From Todiramphus chloris collaris (taxonomy: Eukaryota > Chordata > Aves > Coraciiformes > Alcedinidae), in assembly GCA_025345505.1 (NCBI GenBank), contig JANVCC010010406.1, positions 11,744,764-11,808,763 on the forward strand: 64,000 bases of DNA. The letters run 5' to 3'. The notes below the pieces were generated by a model. The model was given only the letters and a program-made list of their open reading frames with translations, ran no database searches and was not told where the DNA came from. The translations under genes were made by a program, and so were the position numbers. Every line of letters begins with the position of its first letter. Position 1 is the stretch's first letter. This document shows positions 13,201 through 22,888 of the stretch, piece by piece.

Positions 13201-16200
13201 AATACTGTGTCCAGGTTTGGGCCCCTCTCTACAAGAAGGATGTTGAGGTGCTGGAGAGGGTACAGAGGTGGGATACCAAGCTAGTAAAGGGTTTGGACCA
13301 CGTCTCTTATGAGGAAAGGCTGAAGGATCTGGGGCTGTTTAGCCTTGAGAAAAGGCTGAGGGGGGACCTTATTGCCCTCTGCAGCTACCTGAAGGGAAGT
13401 TGTAGCGAGACAGGAGCTGGTCTGTTCTCCCTGGTGACACGTGACAGAACAAGAGGAAATGGCCTGCAGCTGAAGCAGGGGAGGTTCAGCCTGGATATTA
13501 GGAAGCATTTCTTTCCAGAAAGGGTTGTCAGGCATTGGAATGGCCTGCCCAGGGACGTGGTGGAATCACCATCCCTCAAAGTGTTGAAGAGCCAGTTAGA
13601 TGTTGCGCTTAGGGTTTAGTCGTTTTGATATGGCCAGGAATAAGGTTGGACTTGATGATCTTGAAGGTCTCTTCCAGCCGAAACTATTCTATGATTCTAA
13701 CTTTCTAAAAAAGATGCCTTCTACGTAGAACCGGTAATATGCCTAAACTGACTGTAACCATCAATTTTGAGTTCAGCTTAAGTGGCAGCCTGTCTCTCAC
13801 TGAAGGTTTCTTTTTGCTGCTCAGCAGCCCATTCTTAGCAGGCATGGTCCTACAGATTACTTTGAGAACTCTAACCCTTGTCAAGGTTGGGTGCAATTAC
13901 AGAAATGGTTCAACGTTACTTGGAAGGGAAGGGAAGACATGAATGGGAGATGTCTGAAAACGGAACACATCATACGTATGCCTTGTCTCTTGAGTAAGCC
14001 AGGTAACAAAACTAATATTGGAGCTCAAGCACAGAGTTTAGTCTGAAGAGATGCACAGATCAGAGAACAAGAATATTATGAGCTACTCAAAATCTGTATC
14101 TAATCTGTTCCACAGTGCTTATGTCCATGTAATTTTTACAGATTTGCCTTCTGACATTAGATTGTATGACAAGTTATATATGCGTATACTATCATGCACA
14201 ATGAATCAATTTAGAACTTATATATGTCTCAAATATTTGCACCAGATCAGAAATCGTGACTGGGAACAGAAGGAAATGTTAAAATCCAGAAAAAAGGAAG
14301 ACATAGAGAAGGTATTTCAAATACTTTTAAAACATGTAAATTGAAAATAGTTACCAGTTTGTAGCACACTGCAAATGCAAGTAGATAGGTTTCTCTGTTG
14401 AAAGGTATACCTTGTTTTTTCATTTCTACAAGAACTTCCAAAGCACCTGTCAAAAAGACATTAGTGTTAATCACTACAGAAATTTAAGGCTGTACATTTA
14501 CTAACTGCATAAAAAAAAAATTGAAAAAATCCCTGTGGTATGAGCTCAGTAAGTCTATTTCAAAATAAGAATGTAAATGGAAATCCAGTTTGGTTGCGGT
14601 TTTTTTTTACAATTAATACATTTCAAAAAGCTTAATTTAGGGTCAGCTGGATGTAAATATTTCTTCTCAGCAAGAAGGTTTTTAATCTACATTAGAATCT
14701 GGACTTTTTGTTCTATTATTTTCGTACAAATTTAGAACAGCATCTGGCCTTACTGTTCTATTATTTTCATACAAATCTAGAACTAAATTCTAGATACTTG
14801 ATAAAGTCACACTCATTCTTAGCTGCCCAGAAAGCAAGCCTTTTAAATATATGATCAAAGTTTCCACCATTTTAGGTACACTGTCTAACAGCCCCTCAAT
14901 AACACACATGCTCCACTACATCACAACACTGTGTTCAGGCTCTGATCTAGTGATTTTTACAGTGGCTCAGTCTCAAGTCTTAGGACAACCATTGGATTTA
15001 CACTGCTGGATGTCAACAGACTGAGCATTTGCCTGAAAAGCTTACTCCATACTCAATTTAAGTATTTCTCATGGGAAGTCTTTTCATTCAGGTCAGATGA
15101 CTCCCCCTTTTCCTCACAAAGCCACCAAACTGACTTGAAGCATTTGACTTCAATATTGTAGAAGCCACTCTGTGTGGGCACCCTAGTAACACAAACCAAG
15201 AGAAGATTATGGTCTGGTTTTGCCATCAAAGTAAAAAGAGTACTCTTCTCAGCTCTGACACAAATGCAGAACTGGCAAAAAAAAAAAAAAAATGCTGAAG
15301 AACTTACTGTTCCAAAAGTCACATAAACCAAAGTTTGAATAGAAAACACAAAAAGCTATGGGAAATTACAACCCAAAGAGAAGATAAGTCATCAGAGAAG
15401 AAGCTTTGGGAAACAGACTTCCCTGGATAATCACAGTTCTGTGCAACTGAGAAGGGCAGGAATACTACTGTAAGTATGAAACAAATAGACTTCCATTTTT
15501 ATGACACGCTACAGTGCTGCTCATTCCCATCTACACTGATTTATGTAATGTTTGGCCTTCTAAAACCATAAACCAAGATTCAGCAACATACATTAAATAT
15601 ATATGTATATATTTATAAACACATACAGTGAGAAGCAACCTTCTCAAAATGCATTTGCCTTAGCAAGCGCAGTACTTACTTTCAAAATGGCCCTTTTTAA
15701 ACAACATACTCATCAAAATATGAAATGATGTACTCTCTGAGAAAAAGCCATGCAAATTCTGGAGAAGAAACACACAAAACAGAGCAAACATAAAGAAAGT
15801 TAGGACAGTGAGCATTCTCACTGTTCACAGCATCTAGCAAGTCCTCCTACTGGAAGAAGCCGCCTCTTCACAAGTTCAACATTTAAGGCTCTGGGTTCTC
15901 TAACGGCCCCTCTGTCAAGTATCCTCTAAAATACCAGTGATTCAGTATGGCCAACAGCTCATTAAAATTAAATGGAAATTTCCTAGAGCTTCCTACTACC
16001 ATTTAAAAAAAAAAAAAAACAAGACAGATTGTGACCTCTAATTTAATATAAGTAGAAGTCACTGGCTAATGGCAACTCCAAAACCTCAGAAGTACACCTT
16101 GCAGCTGACTGAGGTAAAGTACCACCACCACGATGAACAGCTCAGCACAAGGGCTTGAGTGATGACAAGCAGCATAGAAGAAGAAAGAGCAAGTATATTT

Positions 16201-19200
16201 TACATTCCACTTTGATCACATTGTGTGTTGGGAATAGACAAATAAAAAGCCAGAAGTATTAAGTTTAAATTTATGCAGAAGAGTCTGAAGAAGTGGTACT
16301 GTACCTTACTATCCATCATTTACCAAGTCCTGCAAGCACTTGGGGATGCATCTTAATGATGCATCTCAAGCAAAAAAAAACCCAAACCAACCCAAAATAC
16401 ACACATACTCTTATACACACCTAATTTAAGAATAGGAGCCTGAGAAAGGCTTCTCCCATTACTGGATGGGCATATCTCATGCCTTAATCAAATAACATCA
16501 TAGAGACAACTTCCCATTTCTTGTCAGAGAGTTTTGAAGACACAACATTATTGCACTGCATCTTTTCAATTTCTTATACACTTTTCACAATTAATATTGT
16601 ATCACAGTAGCACATATAACGTCCTACAGATGTTCAAAACCAAGTCCTTAAGTTTCTCCAGCACTAAAATGGCCAAGTTCCCAAGCTGATTAATACTGTA
16701 CCACCTCTACAGGGTTCATACAGAATATGAAGTACAGAGTAATGTGACAAATTTGCTGGTACAAATATACAAAAGGATTTCAGAGGACTACTACATAAAA
16801 ACTCAGATATGTTTATAACACAGGATTCAGGAAAGCACACATCAGCTGTGCTCATTTGAGGAATTTTTTTTTTCATTAATAGTTTTTATTCAAATGATGA
16901 AATTATACAGAAGTACAATGTTATCAAACTAGCATTTGATTTTCTTTAATTGTCGTTTTGCTACTTTAAAAATAAAGAACATGTAATCTGCATCCTTACA
17001 TTAATGTCATAGACATCCCTGCTACTGCAATACATATACTCCAAGTTTATTGGACTAATAATCATATTTTCAATACATAGAGGAATTACCTGATCTTTGA
17101 TAAGTTCTACTGCGGGTCTTTCAAGGTCCAGCTCATAACATAGCCTCATAAATAGGGGCCCAAATTTAAAATTATCAAAGGCTGTGATTTCATTCTGTTC
17201 ATGGTACCTATAGGAAAGATTTAAAAAAGTTAATCACACAAGGCATGGAATTTGTCAAGGGAAAGAAGCTTTAAATAGGCAGCAAGATCTGTATGTGCAA
17301 TGACAAGAGACACACTTCTTTATCTGCACCAGCTAATGACATCTAAATTACAGGAGATTAATTTCATGGAAAAGTATTGTTTTGATTAAGCTAATAAATT
17401 AACTAGTAACAAATAATCTTTTCTATTTCCAGTAAAGTCACCTGCATTAGATAAGTATAGAATGGGTCTCTGCCACAAAAATTCCCAACTACTTTACCTT
17501 TTATTCACAGAACAACAGCACAAGAAGTTGAAGCAGTACCTGCTAAAATACCTCATTTTTTTTCTCTCTTAATCTAAAAAAATAAGTAACAAAATAAAAA
17601 CAAGGTGTTTCATTTTTTTCTTTATAGCTCCGACACAGTTACTTGCTGGGAAGGCTTTCATTGACAAAACCTCCTGACCTGCCACTGCTGGGTCCAGAGC
17701 AGTTTATAACTAGGTGTGTCTTCACTGGAAAATGTCACTGAACACTCAACTACCTCTCAGGTAAGAGATGACCTTTCTGTGCAGCTCATGATTCATTCTG
17801 CATACAGCAGGACACTGCTTTGCTCCAGTAGTTTGACTCTCCTTTGATCTGAGATTCTCTGGAGGGTTGGAAGATCCAAAGTAATGAAAATACAGCCTTA
17901 GTTTAAAGGATTATCTATGCATATAGCCACTGAATTAGGGCAAACCCTCAAGTGCAGACACAACCTGAGATCATCTAGTAAAAGCAAAAAAAATACCGAA
18001 AACAGTGTTACCTGGATTGTGAAAAATACCTGTAAATAACTTTTCTGGCTAGTTCCACATCAGATGAAGTCTGACATAAATGCAGTAGTTTTTTTAATTC
18101 ACTTTGGAGAATCATTCCATTTTCCCTTAATTTTTCTTTCATACTTTCAAAATACAGATCTGAAAATAAAACACATTATAGCAGCAGTCTATAGACAATT
18201 CCATTACCTGTGTTGCATTCTTGGTACCAAAACCATGGAGATTCAATGAAGCAGAAAGCTTCGTTTTTTTCACATGAAAAGAAAATGCATAAAGAAAAAT
18301 CCATAAAGCTTCTCACAGACAATCATACCTAGGTGTCCCATGAAGTCATGTCAGACTTGGAAAACCAAGAAGAGGCTTATTGTGAACTTAATTTCATTGT
18401 GTGTGTTATGGAATATACAAAATCATACAAAAAAATGCAAAGGAAGTTTTGTAAACTGACATGTGCTACCTTATGTTCTTCTTTTCGAAAAGCAAGCAAA
18501 CAAACAAACCCAATCCCACTCAGCATTCAAACGAGCATCAGAACTTCTACTCAACACTGTTCATACATATACAAATTCCTTCATTATGCATGCAAACACA
18601 AAGTGTTATATATCTATTCTATATATTTATATACATAGCCATAAACTTAAAGTTGCTTCCTTTTGCGTCCTCCCAAAATGTTTCTCTATTAAGCACATTT
18701 TTCTACGACAAAGCAAGCATAAGGACAAGTCCTTCAGCTGGTAATCTCAAGGCTCTGATGCAGACACATATGTGTGACTAAAATCACATGTACCACCTGG
18801 CAGCCCCATTACTGTAATGGTGCTGCCACCAGTCTTGGGCCAGGGAGTGAACTTTTCTGTAACAGTTGCTGGATCAGTGCTGTTTTCAAGGTACTAATCT
18901 ACATCAGAGGTGCAAAGTGAGCACCCCAGAGAACAATATATTCATCTACTGGATGCGTATCTGTTGCTACATGCAAATACAAGTCCTTACTTGAGACTGA
19001 GATGCAGAGCTAAATGCTGTGAAGTCAGAAGAATGTGTGTGTGTATGTATATATATAAGTATGCATATAAAAGGTTGTGATGTGGTCAAAGGTGCACACA
19101 CAAAAACACCTGGGATCTGAACTGTATTTATAAAGAACGTTTAATAACTACTACAACCACCGTAGTAATTGTTCATCTGCTGTAGTTAATAATGTAACTA

Positions 19201-22200
19201 TTTTAGTTAATAGTTGCATTATAACTATAAAAGATAATAGCAATTACAGATTCTGTGTAACTGAACAGTTATTACTGCTTTTTCCATTTCTAAACCACGT
19301 TCATTACCAGCTAAAATGACTCCTTCTCATCTCCAAGTATTAGACTAAACACTGAGTACAGAAACCTTTCAGACATACTCACAAGTAGATGCTTAGCATA
19401 TTGCTTTCATCAGTTCTTGCAGGCTACTATTTGTCCGAAACAAAAAGGTCAAGTGTGACTGGTAAAGACAAATACTTGTCTTCTAACAACCTGTTTTAGC
19501 AGCAGTAATTCACCCATATGAATAATTTCAGTGTATGTCCAGTACAGGATGAATAATCCCCCATATGAGTACATCATTGTCACAGAAAGTACAGTAGCAT
19601 TATGACCTGACAGTGTCCAATTCAATGCAAAAGTCTACTTTTACTTTATATAGAAAAACTGTCATGTTGACTTTACCTCCCTCTCTGTCACAGAAGACTG
19701 GTTTATATAAAATTAAATTTATTTGTCTCTTACTTGCCACACAAAAAGAAATAAAATTATCTACATCCTTTGGAACAATCACTAGAACACCTGCTCATGG
19801 CTAAACTGGTTCAGGAAATGGAGTTTTACCTAACCTTTCTTAAATATTAAGGGCAGATATATGTTTGTATTTATGTTCCTCATGAGAAAATCCACAGCTC
19901 AAAAAAATACACCAATCTTTCTCCTTCATTAATTTCGAAAACCTAATTTTTTTTTCATGTTCTGAGTACTCATATGTCACCTGGAATTGGGTGTACAACT
20001 GGAAACTTACATTAGGTAAAAGGAAAAAAAAATCTAAAAGATTATAAGCTAATTACATTTACAGAGTGGATTAGAAGAGAATTACTGTCATAGGTCTTCT
20101 CTGTATTAGGTATTGGATTAACTTTCTCTCCTGCTGATATACTTGAAGCAAGATTTGTAGACTGACACACTGTTTTCTCTTAGACTATCTGACAAAGCTG
20201 GAAAACCAAGGACACAAACACTTCAGGTCTTACACAAAGACCTTGCATCTCCAAAGCTTCTCCACACTTTCTAACACAGCATAACTTCATTCTACAGAGC
20301 CTCAGATCTTCAAATAACTCTAGCTAGAAAACATTTGCAAGAGGAAGGCATAAGTTGCTTCTTTAAATAGGGTCAAATGGTGTCATATTATAATGACTGT
20401 CATAGGTTTGTTTCCTAGGACACACACACTACAACTGAAAACTTCATTACAGAATAAATAATAATACCTTTATTGCCATGAATTTCATTTCTAACTGTCA
20501 CTTTCATCTGCTGAAATTCTTGTAACTTTATATCATCTTCTGTTAGGAGATACCGCTTTCCTACCATAAGAAAAAAAGTAAGGTTGAGTTTTATGTCACG
20601 TTGCCCGTTTTAAATACTATTGAACTTTGCATTTACAAATTACTGCTGTTCATTATTGTGTGATGACAGACCACATGCAACATGGCCCTACAAAAAGACT
20701 GCAAATATTGCTCATACTGACAAAAGAATGCAAGGAGAGTTAATCTGTACAAGGATGAAATACATATTCAGTGGACGTGCAAACAAAAATCTAGAGACAT
20801 CATTCCGCTCTGCCTAGACAAGGTACAAGAGGATTCTGCACAAGAGTAAGATCTTTCCCCCGTTTCATACTTCTACAAAGGTTTGGTTCATCTCATCTCT
20901 ATATTGACCACAATTCACTAGTGACACAGCTTCCTGTCCTCAGATGTGCTGTCCCCACTACTGTAGGATGCATCATTCTGGAAGTTCCAAATGCAGTAGA
21001 AAGGCAAAAAAGGAAAAAACCCACAAAACTTACTATTTGGATTTCACTAGCACTCAGGAGACCTAGTGAAGTTCTGGGGCAGTACAGACATCAGAAATAA
21101 GAGACAGTCATTGAGTTTAGAATCTCAAAATTAACTTTGGGTTCTGACCTCAGCTGTACTGTGTTGTAAACTCCTTTACCAAAAGCATCATGCAAATGCT
21201 GTTTGTGAAGTTCTTGTTGGTACAAAGCCAGCTCTCCAGTAGATTTTTATTTGAAACCAGTGACTTTATAACAGAGAGTCACTGTAATAGTTTATGTTGT
21301 CACAATCTAATCTTCTGAGGTTTTGGCTTCTTAAAGAATGACTATAATCATGAAGGGACGTGAGCAAGTACTGACCTGAGTTAGGTTATTTATTCCCCTG
21401 CATTGCCCAAGCAAAATGTAACAGGCCATGCAAATAAAAACACTTTTCTATACAAGTGAAGCATGTTAATGACACACTTCATAAAATCTGAAGGAAAAAA
21501 CCCATTAAATGGCATCTTTGCCATTAAATTTATTGGAAACAGTTACAATGGGTAAACAAATACACTTTATCCAGCATGAAATTGGCCTGGATTATCCTGC
21601 CATTTGTTTCCCATAGACCTTCTCAGCTTGTCTAACACCAAAAGACCATCCTTGTCCTGGGACTCTCCAGAGCTGATGCAGGAATCATGCTGGTGCCTGG
21701 GGAGGAACAGGCATACCGCACTGCACGGACACTCACAGGCAGTGTCAGCAGGAAGCTTGGGGCAGCAGAACCTTACTTGAATTGAATTTGCTCAGTTGTA
21801 CCACTTCCTTAATTTTTTACCTTAACAGTGTTACAGAAACAAACCAGTGCACAACCAGTAAGAGGGCTTCAAGGAAAAAGGAGGGAGACTGATACAAAGC
21901 TGGTGCACGCAGGCTGTCCTGGAGAACCTAACCAGCCAATCTGCTAAGCCATGGATGTGCTGCAGCCCTCTAAAAGAAAGGCCAGTAAAGGGTTATGGGC
22001 AGGCCACCACACAAGGGGGATCTTTGTGTCTCTGAGGGGTCTAACAGAGCCGTAAGCTAAGCGAAACTTTCACCCACACTGGCACAGCAGGTGGGGGCCC
22101 AAGATGGGGCCCGTGCTGGGCAGCCCTTTGCCATACACCCCCTTCCCGCATGCTGGGCAGCCCTTTGCCATACACCCCCTTCCCGCATGCCCTCGCTCTG

Positions 22201-22736
22201 TTCTCTGGGTGAGGGAATGCCCAGGCGTGGTGGTGGTGAGAACCACTAGGTGCAGCCGAGATTAACATCATCCCCCTCTCTGAATAAATACCCGTTTATA
22301 AAACCACATGCTTTCGGTTTTCTGCAGCGGCTCATACCCAGCCAGTAGCAAGCGCGGCATAAAGTCAGCCCCGCTGCTGCCAGCCCTTCCCTCGGGGTAA
22401 TGCTGCCGCGCCTGCCCGGGCTGCCCACCGCAGCACAAACAGGGCCGCTCCGGAGACCACCGCAGCACTTCCAGAGGAACTACAGCTCCCGTCAGGCACA
22501 AGGGCTGGCGCCGCCACCGGGCCTGCTGGGAGCTGCCGCCCTCCCGTCCTGCCCGCAGCCGGCAGGCACCACAGGCTCCCCGCCGAGCATCCCCGCCGCC
22601 GCCACCCCTGCGCCGCGCAGCCCGCGGTACCTCCAGGGGTGCAGCCCCAGCAGGCTGAAGCGGGCGGGCGAGCCGCCGAGCGCCGCACCGCCTCCCGCAC
22701 CACCCGCTGGGAGCCGCCAGCGAGCACCGCCGCCAT
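7009..22736 (-). CDS. PTCD2: Pentatricopeptide repeat domain-containing protein 2, mitochondrial (complete, 10 coding exons)
   Basis: PTCD2 is a mitochondrial matrix PPR protein. Work on the mammalian gene links it to maturation of mitochondrial transcripts, notably the cytochrome b region. Coding exons on the minus strand are 22631-22736, 20468-20560, 18030-18159, 17090-17207, 15680-15758, 14355-14446, 10968-11081, 9471-9545, 8560-8673 and 7009-7233. They sum to 1146 nt, which is 381 codons plus stop (I recall about 388 residues in human). All introns are GT-AG and every phase joins without a stop. Residues 1-35 are Ala/Arg-rich with a single acidic residue, as in a mitochondrial presequence. 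KRYLLT follows at about residue 37. PPR-like helical pairs span about residues 85-215, including [22 protein letters not shown] and [12 protein letters not shown]. The chosen start has A at -3 and G at +4; an in-frame ATG also lies 90 nt upstream. The gene is head-to-head with MRPS27. Similarity to human PTCD2 runs the whole length; identity was recognised by eye, not by a search. Confidence 0.95.
8560..8673 (-). CDS. PTCD2: PTCD2 coding exon 9
   Basis: 114 nt, phase 0 to phase 0 (38 codons). It contains [14 protein letters not shown] and KKIEFSEQV. The acceptor is ctttaag (AAG rather than CAG/TAG) and the donor is GTG|gtaagt. The join reads [13 protein letters not shown], matching the FSEEVLAKVREKV segment I recall for the human protein, which supports these boundaries. 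Confidence 0.92.
9471..9545 (-). CDS. PTCD2: PTCD2 coding exon 8
   Basis: 75 nt, phase 0 to phase 0 (25 codons). It encodes [20 protein letters not shown] and a short tail, matching the FSQIM segment of mammalian PTCD2. Acceptor cttcctag and donor gtaagt. Confidence 0.93.
10968..11081 (-). CDS. PTCD2: PTCD2 coding exon 7
   Basis: 114 nt, phase 0 to phase 0 (38 codons). It encodes a helical segment containing [18 protein letters not shown] and [10 protein letters not shown], matching the EEALLKGE...CFA.ALA region of human PTCD2. Acceptor tatgcag and donor gtacag. Confidence 0.94.
11082..14354 (-). other. PTCD2 intron 6 (3.3 kb)
   Basis: The largest PTCD2 intron. It is enlarged by the CR1 copy at 12795-13700; the remainder is AT-rich unique sequence with chance reading frames only. 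Confidence 0.85.
12795..13700 (+). mobile_element. CR1 LINE, 5'-truncated, in PTCD2 intron 6
   Basis: Plus strand, antisense to PTCD2. It starts within the reverse transcriptase ([12 protein letters not shown], retaining the DD pair) and carries a 217-codon uninterrupted stretch at 12966-13619. That stretch includes [53 protein letters not shown] and [10 protein letters not shown]. The CR1 3' UTR follows (ggacttgatgatcttgaagg) and ends in attctatgattcta. A TAG just upstream of the stretch and the loss of most of ORF2 make it inactive. Confidence 0.94.
14355..14446 (-). CDS. PTCD2: PTCD2 coding exon 6
   Basis: 92 nt, phase 1 to phase 0. It encodes [18 protein letters not shown] and [12 protein letters not shown], the second helix of one PPR and the first helix of the next. 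Acceptor tttgacag and donor gtaact. Confidence 0.96.
15680..15758 (-). CDS. PTCD2: PTCD2 coding exon 5
   Basis: 79 nt, phase 0 to phase 1. It encodes the PPR first-helix segment [20 protein letters not shown] and a short tail. Its length, phases and spacing match MRPS27 exon 6. Acceptor ttctccag and donor gtaagt. Confidence 0.95.
15759..17089 (-). other. PTCD2 intron 4 (1.3 kb)
   Basis: GT-AG intron with poly-A and poly-T runs. I see no other feature. Confidence 0.85.
17090..17207 (-). CDS. PTCD2: PTCD2 coding exon 4
   Basis: 118 nt, phase 2 to phase 0. It encodes a PPR helix pair containing [17 protein letters not shown] and AVELIKDQ, very close to the mammalian protein. Acceptor tcctatag and donor gtaatt. 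Confidence 0.96.
18030..18159 (-). CDS. PTCD2: PTCD2 coding exon 3
   Basis: 130 nt, phase 1 to phase 2. It encodes a helical segment ending [19 protein letters not shown], the start of the PPR array. Acceptor ttttcag and donor gtattt. The length equals the sum of MRPS27 exons 3 and 4 (71+59 nt), with the same outer phases. Confidence 0.94.
18160..20467 (-). other. PTCD2 intron 2 (2.3 kb)
   Basis: GT-AG intron with the TG/TA microsatellite. Short overlapping reading frames at 18333-18781 look like chance. Confidence 0.8.
19034..19057. repeat. TG/TA microsatellite
   Basis: A short alternating tract (tgtgtgtgtgtatg then tatatatat) in PTCD2 intron 2. It is likely polymorphic. Confidence 0.85.
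20468..20560 (-). CDS. PTCD2: PTCD2 coding exon 2
   Basis: 93 nt, phase 1 to phase 1, with acceptor ttatggtag and donor gtatta. It encodes [19 protein letters not shown] and a short tail, matching the RYLL...KL.EFQQ segment that follows the presequence in PTCD2 orthologues. Confidence 0.93.
21971..22190. repeat. Direct repeat copy A, PTCD2 side of the promoter
   Basis: Aligns with 23137-23321 in the same orientation. Shared blocks include gggcaggccaccacacaagg, gtctaacagagcc, cacccacactggca and ctttgcc.tacacc. This copy carries an extra internal 37-bp duplication. It does not match CR1 and I do not recognise the family. It lies in PTCD2 intron 1. Confidence 0.85.
22114..22187. repeat. Perfect 37-bp tandem duplication
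   Basis: Two identical adjacent 37-bp units (22114-22150 and 22151-22187) starting tgctgggcagccctttgcca. Complete identity suggests a recent duplication within direct repeat copy A. Confidence 0.95.
22479..22490 (+). promoter_or_regulatory. ZNF143-like element (ACTACAGCTCCC)
   Basis: Resembles the ACTACAATTCCC half of the ZNF143/SBS element common in CpG-island promoters. Two of 12 bases differ. It lies in PTCD2 intron 1, about 245 bp downstream of the PTCD2 ATG, next to an ETS-like acttcc at about 22467. Confidence 0.35.
22631..22736 (-). CDS. PTCD2: PTCD2 coding exon 1 (presequence)
   Basis: 106 nt, ending in phase 1 at a GGAG|gtaccg donor. It encodes residues 1-35, starting [10 protein letters not shown], rich in Ala and Arg and fitting a mitochondrial targeting peptide. 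The ATG at 22736-22734 lies within a perfect YY1-type motif. The frame stays open upstream of this ATG through the CpG island, so the N terminus is not fixed by a stop codon. Confidence 0.88.
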
Positions 22737-22739
22737 CTT
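22729..22739 (-). promoter_or_regulatory. YY1-type motif over the PTCD2 start codon
   Basis: On the minus strand the sequence AAGATGGCGGC matches the classical YY1 consensus (AANATGGCGGC), and its ATG is the PTCD2 initiator. YY1 sites just downstream of TATA-less start sites are typical of nuclear genes for mitochondrial functions. Occupancy is inferred. Confidence 0.6.
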
Positions 22740-22824
22740 GCGCCTGAGCCTGGCGGCGAGCGGCTGAAGGCGGGGCGCTCGCAGGCCTGCCCCGCGCCGC
22801 CGCTGGGTCTCCTCCCTCGGCGTC

Positions 22825-22832
22825 ATGGCGGC
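22825..22832 (+). promoter_or_regulatory. YY1 core motif over the MRPS27 start codon
   Basis: ATGGCGGC matches the YY1 core but lacks the AA flank seen in the PTCD2 copy. It faces the opposite way from the PTCD2 motif, about 90 bp away. Confidence 0.45.
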
Positions 22833-22888
22833 CCCTGTCCTCCGGCGAGGCGTGCTCTGCAGCGGCAGGGTGCTCGGTGCCGCGGCAG
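22825..22888 (+). CDS. MRPS27: MRPS27 coding exon 1 (presequence)
   Basis: 64 nt ending in phase 1. It encodes [20 protein letters not shown] and one more residue, Arg-rich with no acidic residues, fitting a mitochondrial presequence. G at -3 and +4 gives a good Kozak context. The donor used here (GCAG|gttggt) is weak, but it gives the in-frame join to [10 protein letters not shown] expected from orthologues. Confidence 0.88.

Larger units (their letters stand above)
20561..22630 (-). other. PTCD2 intron 1 (2.1 kb)
   Basis: AT-rich on the exon-2 side and CpG island on the exon-1 side. It carries direct repeat copy A, the 37-bp duplication and the ZNF143-like element. Confidence 0.8.

Noticed and set aside
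18333..18781. Three overlapping plus-strand frames in PTCD2 intron 2
   Set aside because: Mutually overlapping, AT-driven composition and antisense to a normal intron; taken as chance.
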